Shown here piece by piece: positions 24,009 through 31,643 of a DNA stretch of 36,527 nucleotides. Under the pieces are notes generated by a model, which made no database searches, had not been told where the DNA came from, and worked only from the letters and a program-made list of their open reading frames with translations. Source of the stretch: Saprospiraceae bacterium (GTDB lineage: Bacteria; Bacteroidota; Bacteroidia; Chitinophagales; Saprospiraceae); contig JAEUUT010000166.1 of NCBI GenBank assembly GCA_016787415.1, positions 1 to 36,527 on the forward strand, in the 5' to 3' direction. Made by a program: the position numbers and the translations under genes. How positions within the stretch are numbered: the stretch's first letter is position 1; each line of letters begins with the position of its first letter.

Positions 24009-24863
24009 TCACAAATCCTTTTTCCGGAAAATACGAACCGCCAGCAGCATGGGTATCATTGCCCAGAGCAGCAACACAACGATTGCCGTTGTAATGCCAG
24101 CCCCCGTGCCCAGCCATTCCCGAAACAGGGCGCCTGTGTAGCCCATGAGTGCTGAAATATCCATTTGCAACAACACAATTACCCGCGCCAGATCAATCGG
24201 GTTGAGCGCCGCCATCACCAGCGTGGCTTTTTCCAGCGGATAATCGGCAAAGGAAAACATGATGAACAGCACCAATGCGTCGTACAACAGCGTAAAATAA
24301 AACCACAGAAGCAGCGCCAGGCCAATACCTTTTGCTTTATCGCGGGTAAAAACGGAGGCCAGCATGGCCAGCGCAATGAATACAAGCGTAAGCCCGGCGG
24401 CAGCCAGGAGTAGTACCAAACCTGTAGCAGTAGGTGCATAAATGGCTACGGGAATACCGATACCGACGCAAACTGCGGTTTCCAGGGCCAGCACCAGCCC
24501 CCAAAACTGCCCCCACACGATGATTCCCCGGCGTACAGGTTGCGCTGCCAGCAGTTCAATAAATTCGTATGAGTTGTAAAAATGTATGGTGGCAAAAACG
24601 GCGCTCACCAGCGGCGTTACGATGAGCACGATATTGAGCAGACTGATCAGCCCTTTGGTGGGGTCGTCGCTCAAACCGAACAAGCCCAGCGACACGGCCA
24701 GCAGAAACAAAGTGTAGCCGATCACAATCCGGTTTTGGAGGATATCGAACAACACGTATTTTATGATGCGCCCGATTGGATTCACGGTAGTGACCCGGGT
24801 AGAGGTGTCTGTATCGGTCGCCAACCGCAAGGCGGCAGACATGGAAGAGGTAGCGGTTTTCAT
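24009..24863 (-). CDS. nosY: NosY, ABC transporter permease of the nos cluster
   Basis: The 284-residue product has a cytoplasmic N-terminus of about 30 residues and six predicted membrane helices, matching NosY. Features include DDPTKGLISLLNIVLIVTPL, FYNSYEFIELLAAQPVRRG and ALNPIDLARVIVLLQMD, the last being typical for NosY. With the ATPase NosF and periplasmic NosD it forms the NosDFY complex that supports copper-site maturation of nitrous oxide reductase. It overlaps nosF by four bases, which suggests translational coupling. It is the last gene of the minus-strand nos operon and ends 20 bases from the convergent PA14-OmpA stop, with no clear terminator. Confidence 0.93.
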   Translation of the reverse strand: MKTATSSMSAALRLATDTDTSTRVTTVNPIGRIIKYVLFDILQNRIVIGYTLFLLAVSLGLFGLSDDPTKGLISLLNIVLIVTPLVSAVFATIHFYNSYEFIELLAAQPVRRGIIVWGQFWGLVLALETAVCVGIGIPVAIYAPTATGLVLLLAAAGLTLVFIALAMLASVFTRDKAKGIGLALLLWFYFTLLYDALVLFIMFSFADYPLEKATLVMAALNPIDLARVIVLLQMDISALMGYTGALFREWLGTGAGITTAIVVLLLWAMIPMLLAVRIFRKKDL

Positions 24864-25576
24864 GCAGCAGGATGTTGTTTCATAACGTTTGCGATAGCGC
24901 GGTGCAGTTTTTCTTCGCCGGTTTGTTCTTTCAAGGCTTGTATGGACTGGTAAAACTGCAACTGCCCGTCCATCAGGTACATCACGTCGGTAGTCAGTTC
25001 ATCGAGGTCGCTGAGGATATGCGAAGTGAGCAAAGTGAGTTTGCCCTTGGCTTTTTCAGCCAATACTTTTTCCTTGAGTATTTCGGAGGCCACGGGATCC
25101 AGGCCAGCGGTGGGTTCGTCAAGAATCAGCACATCCGGATCGAACAGAAAAGCCAGGCAAGCGCTTACTTTTTGTCGGGTGCCTCCCGAGAGGGTTCGCA
25201 TGGTTTTGTGTGCCAGTTTGGGCAGGTCGAATGCCCGCAGCAGGTCATCATCGGTGCGCTGGTAGGTTCCGCGGCGAATTTCCTGCACCATATCGAACAA
25301 TTGTCCAATGCGAATATTGTCGGGATAACGCCCAATTTGGGGCATGTAACCAATGTACCGCCGATAATCCCAGTCGCCCAACACATTGTTTCCATATAAA
25401 TGAATGCTGCCACTATCGGGAATAACAAGTCCCAACAGGCATTTGATAAAGGTCGTTTTTCCCGAACCGTTGGGCCCGATCAGCGATATCGTCTGACCGG
25501 CGCGCATCTGGACACTCATGTCTTTCAGAACTTTGAGTTTGCCAAATGATTTGGAGAGTTGAATAGATTCCAGCAT
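24860..25576 (-). CDS. nosF: NosF, ABC transporter ATPase of the nos cluster
   Basis: The 238-residue product is a complete ABC ATPase: Walker A GPNGSGKTT (34-42), signature LSGGTRQK (129-136), Walker B VLILDEP (149-155) with TAGLD, and a switch histidine in LLTSH. Context with nosY, nosD, nosL and nosZ identifies it as NosF. It would power the membrane complex from the cytoplasmic face. The gene starts 157 bases after the fasciclin gene, and the intervening space is filled by an inverted repeat (25592-25734). So it may be transcribed through that hairpin or from an unseen start. Confidence 0.94.
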   Translation of the reverse strand: MLESIQLSKSFGKLKVLKDMSVQMRAGQTISLIGPNGSGKTTFIKCLLGLVIPDSGSIHLYGNNVLGDWDYRRYIGYMPQIGRYPDNIRIGQLFDMVQEIRRGTYQRTDDDLLRAFDLPKLAHKTMRTLSGGTRQKVSACLAFLFDPDVLILDEPTAGLDPVASEILKEKVLAEKAKGKLTLLTSHILSDLDELTTDVMYLMDGQLQFYQSIQALKEQTGEEKLHRAIANVMKQHPAA

Positions 25577-25591
25577 CGTTTTTTATTTTTT

Positions 25592-25734
25592 GTTATCGGT
25601 TATCTGTTATCGGTTATCGGGGGTGGTAAGGAGACCGTCTCTACAATTGTATAGCCACGTTAATATGGATGCCAAACAAATCCACAGACGGTCTCCTTAC
25701 CACCCCTGATAACTGATAACGGATAACTGATAAC
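25592..25734. repeat. Inverted repeat with TTATCGG-type heptamer arms inside the nos operon
   Basis: A perfect 21-bp core (25620-25640 with 25686-25706, GGTAAGGAGACCG centre) surrounds a 45-base loop. Outside it, four TTATCNG-type heptamers on each side (25592-25619 and 25707-25734) pair imperfectly. The right end touches the fasciclin stop codon (25734-25736). Its place between fasciclin and nosF could lower expression of nosFY relative to nosZ. Confidence 0.9.
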
Positions 25735-26291
25735 TATTTCGGAAGTAACACTTCATCAATTACATGCACAATGCCATTGGAAGCCGGAACGGAGGCCAGC
25801 AAGTGAGCGCCATTGACGGTTACTTTTCCGTCTTTCACGCCGATGGTCACGTTGCCGCCATTAGCCATATTGATGACCTGGCCGTCCTGAAACATCTCGG
25901 GTTTGTACACCGCCACGGCCACGTGGTACTGCAAAATATCCTGTAGTGTTTCTTTTTTATCGGGTTTGAGCAGGTCGGTGACTGTTCCGGCAGGCAGTTT
26001 GTCGAATGCAGCATTGGTAGGTGCAAATACCGTGAACGGGCCTGCATTGGAAAGCACATCCACCAGTTCGGCGGCTTTAACAGCCGTCACGAGCGTCGTG
26101 TGGTCGGGGCTGCCGACGGCCACTTTCACCACATCTTTCTGCGACAGGTCGTCCTGAACGGTAGACTGTCCGCCGTCGGCAGACGCAGCAGCCTGGCTGG
26201 CAGATGGAGCGGTGCCGGCGCCATTGCAGGCATGCAGGGTAAAAAGCACGCAAATGGCTAGTGTTATGCGGAATAAAAAGTTGATTTTCAT
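25734..26291 (-). CDS. Fasciclin-domain lipoprotein in the nos operon
   Basis: The 185-residue product has a lipoprotein signal (Cys22 after FTLHA), a short serine/alanine-rich linker and one fasciclin (FAS1) domain (about 55-185), with AGPFTVFAPTNAAFDKLP, LQYHVA and VHVIDEVLLPK. FAS1 domains mediate adhesion or protein-protein contacts. Here it lies between nosD and nosF on the same strand, 84 bases after nosD, so a periplasmic role in nitrous oxide reductase maturation or electron transfer is possible but unproven. I see no copper-binding motif. It may be a hitchhiker, although FAS1 genes do occur with respiratory genes in Bacteroidota (general recollection, not checked). Confidence 0.87.
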   Translation of the reverse strand: MKINFLFRITLAICVLFTLHACNGAGTAPSASQAAASADGGQSTVQDDLSQKDVVKVAVGSPDHTTLVTAVKAAELVDVLSNAGPFTVFAPTNAAFDKLPAGTVTDLLKPDKKETLQDILQYHVAVAVYKPEMFQDGQVINMANGGNVTIGVKDGKVTVNGAHLLASVPASNGIVHVIDEVLLPK

Positions 26292-26375
26292 AAAATGGTA
26301 TTGTTAATAGGATGAACAAACAGGTCTGTTGTCAATAGGCTAACACGGGTTCCAGCCCGCTTTTTCTCACAGCGT

Positions 26376-27614
26376 TCAAGTCAGCGGATGCATGGCCGGT
26401 TGTTGATCCATCAATTGTTCGGGCGTCAGAGAAGGGATAATTTTCTCAGCCTTGTCCATCAGATACACGATAAAACTGCGCATCAGCATCAGGGCATGCG
26501 GCATGCGTTCCACCACTACGGCATACAGACTGACCGGGCGGAAAGGCAGGTCGCCAATGCCATCGTGGTCGAGGTCGTATCCTTCATATTTATCCCAGTA
26601 GTTGCCGTCGAAGGTGTTGAGCACCAGGTTGCCGTTGGTGGCTACGTCAAAAGAGTTGCCGAAAAAGTTGTTGCGTCGCACCACATTGGCATCGCAACTG
26701 GCCTGTACACGCAGCGCCCAGCCGTTTTCGCGAAACTGGTTTTCTTCCAGAATAATCCGGCTGGCGCCTTCCATGTACACACCTGCCGAGTTGTGTTCAA
26801 AATTATTTTTCCAGATATGGCTATCGGAAATGTCTTTCAGCAAAATGCCGTACGCCGAACTCCCCCAGTTGTAGCCGAAGTAGTTTTCCGTCATTTTTAC
26901 CTGCCGCGAATACATGACCGCCACGCCTGCGCCATTGTTGCGGAAGGTGTTGTGGTGGTAATGGTCGTTGTGCGAAAACATAAAATGCAGCCCGTAGCGG
27001 AGGTTCTGTTCGCTGAGATTTTCCCGAATTTCAGAATCGGTCACGAACTCGAAATAAATGCCGTCGCGGTGCCCGGTCAGGTGATTTTCGACGATAACAT
27101 GGCCCGAACCCTTCCACACATGAATGCCGTTTCCGCTGTTCTGCTCTTCTTTGATAACGCCCTGTACGTCGTTGTGAATGACCCTGCAACCGATCGTATT
27201 CGACAGATAAATGCCAAAATTGCAATCCCGCAGCCGGTTGTTTTCCAGCGTCACCGAATCGGACGACAGCACTTTGATACCTGCAATGTCGATGGTGCTG
27301 CGCTGGCCGCTGTTGCGAATTTCAAACCCGCGAATGGTCACGTGGCTGCTGTTGACCGTGATGATTTCGTCGATATGCCGGCCATCCAGCACCGGATAAT
27401 CGATCCCGATGAGCGTCAGCGGCAGGTTGATGGAGATATTGCCCTCGGCATACACACCCGGGTGAACGAAAATCGTATCACCGGCATGGGCTTGCAACAA
27501 CGCGCTGGAAAAAGTCGTATTGGCAAATCCGGGCCCTGCGTGTAGTGTACGCGCACGTAAAGGCAACATTGCCAGCAACATACACAGCATTAATAGCATT
27601 TTTTTCATAGACAT
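26376..27614 (-). CDS. nosD: NosD, periplasmic copper-site maturation protein
   Basis: The 412-residue product has a signal peptide (about 1-24) and a right-handed beta-helix of CASH type (about 35-330, with many N-N-F-N and GI-L repeats such as NFGIYLSNT and GIHVWKGSGHVIVENHL). It also has the NosD signature NYWDKYEGYDLDHDGIGD near 340-360. NosD works with NosF and NosY to supply the active-site cluster of nitrous oxide reductase. Two ATGs (27614, 27608) are possible; I chose 27614, and the frame also opens at a TTG at 27623. The gene is separated from nosL by the 164-bp inverted repeat 27652-27815, which may be a late insertion into the operon. Confidence 0.93.
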   Translation of the reverse strand: MSMKKMLLMLCMLLAMLPLRARTLHAGPGFANTTFSSALLQAHAGDTIFVHPGVYAEGNISINLPLTLIGIDYPVLDGRHIDEIITVNSSHVTIRGFEIRNSGQRSTIDIAGIKVLSSDSVTLENNRLRDCNFGIYLSNTIGCRVIHNDVQGVIKEEQNSGNGIHVWKGSGHVIVENHLTGHRDGIYFEFVTDSEIRENLSEQNLRYGLHFMFSHNDHYHHNTFRNNGAGVAVMYSRQVKMTENYFGYNWGSSAYGILLKDISDSHIWKNNFEHNSAGVYMEGASRIILEENQFRENGWALRVQASCDANVVRRNNFFGNSFDVATNGNLVLNTFDGNYWDKYEGYDLDHDGIGDLPFRPVSLYAVVVERMPHALMLMRSFIVYLMDKAEKIIPSLTPEQLMDQQPAMHPLT

Positions 27615-27651
27615 GGCATTCAAATGATCTTAGTAAAAAATGTGGAATTTT

Positions 27652-27815
27652 AGAAGTTGTTTGAGTTAATTTCATCGGAGCAGAAAACCGTCTTTTGTCG
27701 GCATGCTGCGGCTATTTTCTCGGCAATAGCCTCCGGCTATTCCCTCCAAAATAAGCCTTGCCTGTCAACAAAATCCGCTCTTTCTGCCCTCGATAAATTA
27801 ACTCAAACAACTTCT
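27652..27815. repeat. 164-bp MITE-like inverted repeat between nosL and nosD
   Basis: Perfect 21-bp terminal inverted repeats (27652-27672 and 27795-27815, AGAAGTTGTTTGAG outer end) flank an interior that also folds on itself with roughly two-thirds matching and a central AATAGCC/GGCTATT stem. This is the layout of a miniature inverted-repeat element, with no coding capacity. No clear target-site duplication was seen. The right end overlaps the nosL stop codon by one base. Unlike the other elements here, no obvious heptamer series is visible. Confidence 0.8.
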
Positions 27816-28849
27816 TAGAATGCACGCAGCACTTCCTCCCAGGTGAGCGCCTTTCCGCCGCCCAGTTCTTTCTGAACGGACTCCAGATCGGCCTGCGAGG
27901 AAAAAGTGGCTACGTCTCCGCGCATGGGGCTTTTGACGACTTCGTTTTGCAGGAAAAACGCCTTTTTTACATCGACAAAAGCAGGGCTGTTTTTAAAATC
28001 AACCGACACCATTTGTGCCACAGCAGCCTGCTGCACTTCACCCGATTTCAGGTAGTCCGTCAGACAATTCAGGTCGTCGAATTTGAACACCTTGCCTTTG
28101 TCCGTGATGATTTCAGCGCCGAATCGTTTGTCGGTCAGCGTCATTTTGCAGTGCGCACATTCATCTTTGCCGTAGCGGATGGGCTCGGGGCCGGATGAGC
28201 AGGCCCCCAGAAAAAGGGTAGAAAGCACCAGAAAAAGAGCACTTGATGTTACACCTGCTATTTTTTTCGAGGCTGTTTTTCGGCCCGATAAAAACCACCA
28301 CCACCACATGGCCGTTGCCAGCAGGCACACGCCGATGATCATCCATGCGCCTGTGTCGGGGCCGGAGTAGGAAGTGAAATTGAGCAGGTTTTTATATCCT
28401 ATCAACGGTGGTTGGTACGACATATCGGGCACCTTGATGGCTGCATTCGGATCGAGGTTGTGGCCGTAATCGTAGCCCCAGCGCCAGAAATCCCAGAGCG
28501 CCGCCACGCCATACACATATGATAACAGCGTGAAAAAGAACAGTATACGCGGTTTGCCTGTCAGCGCAGCCAGTACGCCAACGGCGATGAGGATACCAAT
28601 AAGGATACCGATATAGTGGAATTCCGGAAACATCTCCACACTGATATGCTTCATACCGATGTAGTGGTTGAGCCCGTTGATGATGTCGATGTCGCCCGCT
28701 AGTCGGTTCGACCAGATTTTCATGGACAAGCCTTCCGGGTATTGTGGCGCCCAGAGCAAAATTTGCCAGAGGGGCACGAAATAGGTCAGCACCAGCGACA
28801 GGCTGGCTATGCCAAGCAGGATACGCGATGCTTTGCCAAGCGTTTGCAT
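27815..28849 (-). CDS. nosL: NosB-like membrane domain fused to NosL copper chaperone
   Basis: The 344-residue product is about twice the usual NosL length. Residues 1-200 form a membrane domain with about four helices (about 9-33, 79-97, 101-120, 168-187). Residues 202-217 form another hydrophobic helix ending in the lipobox-like LFLGAC (Cys217), and residues 218-344 are NosL with the copper motif CAHCKM (C231, C234, M236). NosL delivers copper(I) to nitrous oxide reductase. Clade II nos clusters are known to carry a membrane gene nosB next to nosZ; position and topology suggest the N-terminal half is NosB-like (inference). If the internal lipobox is processed, the parts could separate. It follows nosZ by 119 bases containing a hairpin. 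Confidence 0.88.
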   Translation of the reverse strand: MQTLGKASRILLGIASLSLVLTYFVPLWQILLWAPQYPEGLSMKIWSNRLAGDIDIINGLNHYIGMKHISVEMFPEFHYIGILIGILIAVGVLAALTGKPRILFFFTLLSYVYGVAALWDFWRWGYDYGHNLDPNAAIKVPDMSYQPPLIGYKNLLNFTSYSGPDTGAWMIIGVCLLATAMWWWWFLSGRKTASKKIAGVTSSALFLVLSTLFLGACSSGPEPIRYGKDECAHCKMTLTDKRFGAEIITDKGKVFKFDDLNCLTDYLKSGEVQQAAVAQMVSVDFKNSPAFVDVKKAFFLQNEVVKSPMRGDVATFSSQADLESVQKELGGGKALTWEEVLRAF

Positions 28850-28880
28850 AATCGAAGGATTTCAAAAAATGAATCGTGCA

Positions 28881-28933
28881 GATCGACAGTTCAGGTGGTG
28901 CGGCAGGTGCTTTACCCACCTGAACCATCGATC
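28881..28933 (-). other. Intercistronic stem-loop between nosZ and nosL
   Basis: A 10-bp stem (28889-28898 with 28916-28925) extended by a 6-bp stem (28881-28886 with 28928-28933) across a small internal loop encloses a 17-base loop. On the minus strand a short T-run follows about a dozen bases later. It may protect the 3' end of nosZ mRNA or attenuate transcription into nosL and nosD. Confidence 0.6.
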
Positions 28934-28968
28934 GGCAGGATAGAAAAAGTGCGTGTGGCGAAGTGGTA

Positions 28969-30969
28969 TTATTTGGCTTCGCCAGTGGGTTCGGCTTTGT
29001 TGCCAGTGCTAAATGTGAGCGGCACGCTCGAACCTTTGGGCGATACCCGTACGTAACCCTGCATTTCCTGGTGCAGCGCCGAACAGAAGTCGGTGCAGTA
29101 AATCGGGAAAACACCTACCCGATCGGGCACCCATTTGAGGGTGCAGGTTTCGCCGGGCATAATGAGAATTTCGGCATTGTTGGCGCCTTTTACCGCAAAT
29201 CCGTGCGGTACATCCCAGTCCTGTTCCAGGTTGGTGACGTGGAAATACACCTCGTCGCCCATTTTCACCCCTTCAATATTATCCGGCGTAAAGTGCGAAC
29301 GAATGGACGTCATGTTGATATGCACTTTGTTGCCTTCCCGGAATGCTTTGGCTTCCTTCTCGCCTCTGGCGGCATAAGGGTGCTGATTTTCCTCGATTTT
29401 GAAAAACTTGGTGGACTGAGGCTGAATGAGGCTGGCAGGAATGGCTTCGGCATAGTGCGGCTCACCTGTGGTGGGGAAGTCGAGCAGCAATTTCATTTTA
29501 TCGCCTGAAATATCATACAACTGGGCCGATTGCGTCAGTTCCGGGCCCGTGGGCAGGTAACGGTCTTTGGTAATCTTGTTGTAAGCAATCACATATTTTC
29601 CATGCGGTTTGCGGGTAGGGCCGCCGGGAACGCACAGGTGACCGATGGAATAATAGGTAGGCACGCGGTCGACCACTTCCAGTTTTTCGATATTCCATTT
29701 CACAATTTCGGAAGACACGAAGAAGGAGGTGTAGGCAAAACCTTTCCCGTCAAATTCGGTGTGCAAGGGGCCCAAGCCAGGCTTTTTCACTTCACCGTGT
29801 AGCACTGCATCGTATTTCAGCACCGGAATGCCTTCGAAATCACCGTCGTAGTTCTGATCGGCAATGGCTTTCTGGATTTTGCTAAAGGAAAACACAGGAA
29901 TAACCGCAGCCAGTTTGCCCGAGCCGCAGATGTATTCGCCCGTCGGGTCGACATCGCAGCCATGCGGCGATTTCGGACAAGGCATGAAATACACGATGTC
30001 TTTCAGTTCTTTCGGATCCAGTACTACCGTTTCACTTTCGATGGTCGAGGTGGCCGAGTGCGTTTTTTCGTCGTACACATTGTGGGCAAAGCGCACTTTC
30101 GATTTTTTGCCTTTACCTGCTTTTACATATTCCTCACATTTTTTCCAGTTGACAGCCATGATAAAGTCTTTGTCTTTCTGGGAAGCATTCACTTCGAGCA
30201 GGGTATTGGCCTGTTCTGTGTTGTAGCAGGAGAAGAAAAACCAGTCGTGCGACGGTCCGCGTCCACAGCGGCTCAGGTCGAAGTTGAAACCTGGCAGCAA
30301 CACCTGAAAACTGAGCGACATACGGCCACTTTGCGGGTCGATGCCTACGAAGGATACGGTGCCTTTAAAATTCTGTTTGTAGGTATTGATGGCAACGTCG
30401 GGGTTGGAACTGGCGTCGTCGAGCGGGTAACTGAAACGTGTGCCAGCCACGGCATACTCCGTATTTTCTGTCAGGAACGGAGAGGAGTGATTGCCCGAAC
30501 TGTTGGGAATTTCCATGATCTCTGTCGTCCGGAACGTTTTTAGGTCTATTCGGGCGATGCGCGGCGTGTTGTTGCCGTTGATAAATGCCCAGCGGCCGTC
30601 GTGTTCGCCGTTGGTGGTGGAAAGGGCAACGTGGTGCGAATCGTCCCAGGGAACAAAACCGTGGGAGGTATTCAGCATCGGCTTGGTTTCCTCGCTGTAC
30701 CCCCAGCCATTTTCGGCAAATTGGGAAAAAACAGGAATAATGCGCAGCAAACGACCTGAAGGGATGCCGTATACGGAAATCTGACCGTTGAAACCGCCGG
30801 AAACAAAGTTGTAAAATTCATCGTACTTGCCGGGTGCAACGTACACTTTCTGTGCAGCATCGCCTTCCACAGCACTCCCGATGTTTTTGGGTTTGCAACC
30901 CGAGGCGCCAAACAGCAAAGGCAGGCACAGTACAGCAGTAATGAATGAAATTAGGTGTTGATTTTTCAT
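28969..30969 (-). CDS. nosZ: Nitrous oxide reductase NosZ (clade II-like, lipoprotein)
   Basis: The 666-residue product has a Sec lipoprotein signal (Cys25 after FGASG) rather than a Tat signal, as in clade II NosZ. The N-terminal seven-bladed propeller carries copper-cluster histidines in motifs such as DSHH, SSGNHSSPF, SPHGCD and GEPHYAEA. The C-terminal cupredoxin domain has the CuA site CTDFCSALHQEM (C625, C629, H633, M636) plus a histidine in DVPHGF. It reduces N2O to N2 in the periplasm, anchored to a membrane. It follows the cytochrome c gene by 51 bases and precedes the NosL fusion, as expected for an operon. The divergent Rrf2 regulator probably controls it. Confidence 0.97.
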   Translation of the reverse strand: MKNQHLISFITAVLCLPLLFGASGCKPKNIGSAVEGDAAQKVYVAPGKYDEFYNFVSGGFNGQISVYGIPSGRLLRIIPVFSQFAENGWGYSEETKPMLNTSHGFVPWDDSHHVALSTTNGEHDGRWAFINGNNTPRIARIDLKTFRTTEIMEIPNSSGNHSSPFLTENTEYAVAGTRFSYPLDDASSNPDVAINTYKQNFKGTVSFVGIDPQSGRMSLSFQVLLPGFNFDLSRCGRGPSHDWFFFSCYNTEQANTLLEVNASQKDKDFIMAVNWKKCEEYVKAGKGKKSKVRFAHNVYDEKTHSATSTIESETVVLDPKELKDIVYFMPCPKSPHGCDVDPTGEYICGSGKLAAVIPVFSFSKIQKAIADQNYDGDFEGIPVLKYDAVLHGEVKKPGLGPLHTEFDGKGFAYTSFFVSSEIVKWNIEKLEVVDRVPTYYSIGHLCVPGGPTRKPHGKYVIAYNKITKDRYLPTGPELTQSAQLYDISGDKMKLLLDFPTTGEPHYAEAIPASLIQPQSTKFFKIEENQHPYAARGEKEAKAFREGNKVHINMTSIRSHFTPDNIEGVKMGDEVYFHVTNLEQDWDVPHGFAVKGANNAEILIMPGETCTLKWVPDRVGVFPIYCTDFCSALHQEMQGYVRVSPKGSSVPLTFSTGNKAEPTGEAK

Positions 30970-31020
30970 ACCAGGAAAGGGAGTTGAAAAATGAAAAGAA
31001 GAAATTCGAGCCTCGAGCGG

Positions 31021-31488
31021 TTATTTTTCCCCGTCGTTTTTACGCATGAACTCCAGAATTTTCCGGGCATCATCCTGGGTAACATTCTGGTTGGGCATAC
31101 GTACGAGGCACTGTTCGAGCAGTTTTTGCGCTTCAGCATCTTTTTCGAGCATCATCTCCACATTGGTAACCATATTTATTATCCAGGTGGGTTCGCGCCG
31201 TTTGGTTACACCTGCCCAGCCTGGGCCTACGAGTTTTTCGTCGGTCAGTTTGTGACATGCCAGGCATTTGGCATCGTAAATGGCCTGACCTGCGGTAACC
31301 CATGCAGCGTTCAAAGGGTGTGTCAATTCTACGCTGCTGACGGCTGTGCCATGTGTTTCGGGCTGATTGGCCGCGAGTTCGGAAGGAGTGGGTGAGTTTT
31401 TGGCGGCATTGTCTGCTTCCTGCCGCGTAGTACAGGCCAGAAAAACAGTGGCCAGAAACATTGCCGGGATAATCAGTTTGTAAACCAT
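31021..31488 (-). CDS. Lipoprotein mono-heme cytochrome c of the nos operon
   Basis: The 155-residue product has a lipoprotein signal (Cys19 after VFLA), a charged linker and a class I cytochrome c domain (about 62-150). It carries heme-binding CLACH (C75, C78, H79), LVGPGWAGV and a probable axial methionine in VRMPN (M131). It is likely the direct electron donor to the CuA site of NosZ. It is the first gene of the nos operon; a -7 box (31551-31558) and an 18-bp palindrome (31516-31533) lie in its leader. Spacing to nosZ is 51 bases. Confidence 0.9.
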   Translation of the reverse strand: MVYKLIIPAMFLATVFLACTTRQEADNAAKNSPTPSELAANQPETHGTAVSSVELTHPLNAAWVTAGQAIYDAKCLACHKLTDEKLVGPGWAGVTKRREPTWIINMVTNVEMMLEKDAEAQKLLEQCLVRMPNQNVTQDDARKILEFMRKNDGEK

Positions 31489-31515
31489 GTTAGAGATTTG
31501 CTTGATAAAATAATT

Positions 31516-31533
31516 AAAGAGTTTTAACTCTTT
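31516..31533. promoter_or_regulatory. Palindromic operator candidate in the nos leader
   Basis: AAAGAGTT and AACTCTTT are perfect complements around a TT centre. The site lies just downstream of the nos -7 box, between it and the cytochrome ATG, where a bound repressor would block transcription. A divergent Rrf2 gene starts 111 bases away and is the natural candidate to bind here. It could also be a simple mRNA hairpin. Confidence 0.5.
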
Positions 31534-31550
31534 TTATTGGCAAATGTATT

Positions 31551-31558
31551 TCCCCCTC
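31551..31558 (-). promoter_or_regulatory. -7 box for the nos operon (TACATTTG)
   Basis: Minus-strand TACATTTG fits TAnnTTTG and would start transcription around 31545, about 57 bases before the cytochrome ATG. No clear -33 TTG is present, so the promoter may need an activator. Confidence 0.55.
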
Positions 31559-31631
31559 TCTCCGGGTAGAGATGAGCGCGGTCATCATTCGATGTAACTT
31601 TCGTCAGTGCAGTGAATGTGGAAGGGCTTAA

Positions 31632-31639
31632 TATCTTTG
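31632..31639 (+). promoter_or_regulatory. -7 box for the Rrf2 gene (TATCTTTG), possibly leaderless
   Basis: TATCTTTG fits TAnnTTTG exactly and ends four bases before the ATG at 31644. Transcription would begin at or next to the start codon, so the mRNA may be leaderless. Confidence 0.6.
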
Positions 31640-31643
31640 CGCC

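Noticed and set aside
28392..29114. 240-codon minus-strand frame across the nosL/nosZ junction
   Set aside because: It overlaps the start of nosL and the end of nosZ in another frame and has no recognisable domain.
31591..31631. FNR/NnrR-type site upstream of the nos operon
   Set aside because: No TTGAT-N4-ATCAA-like inverted pair could be found in the divergent region; only a weak GATGA/TCATC hairpin is present.
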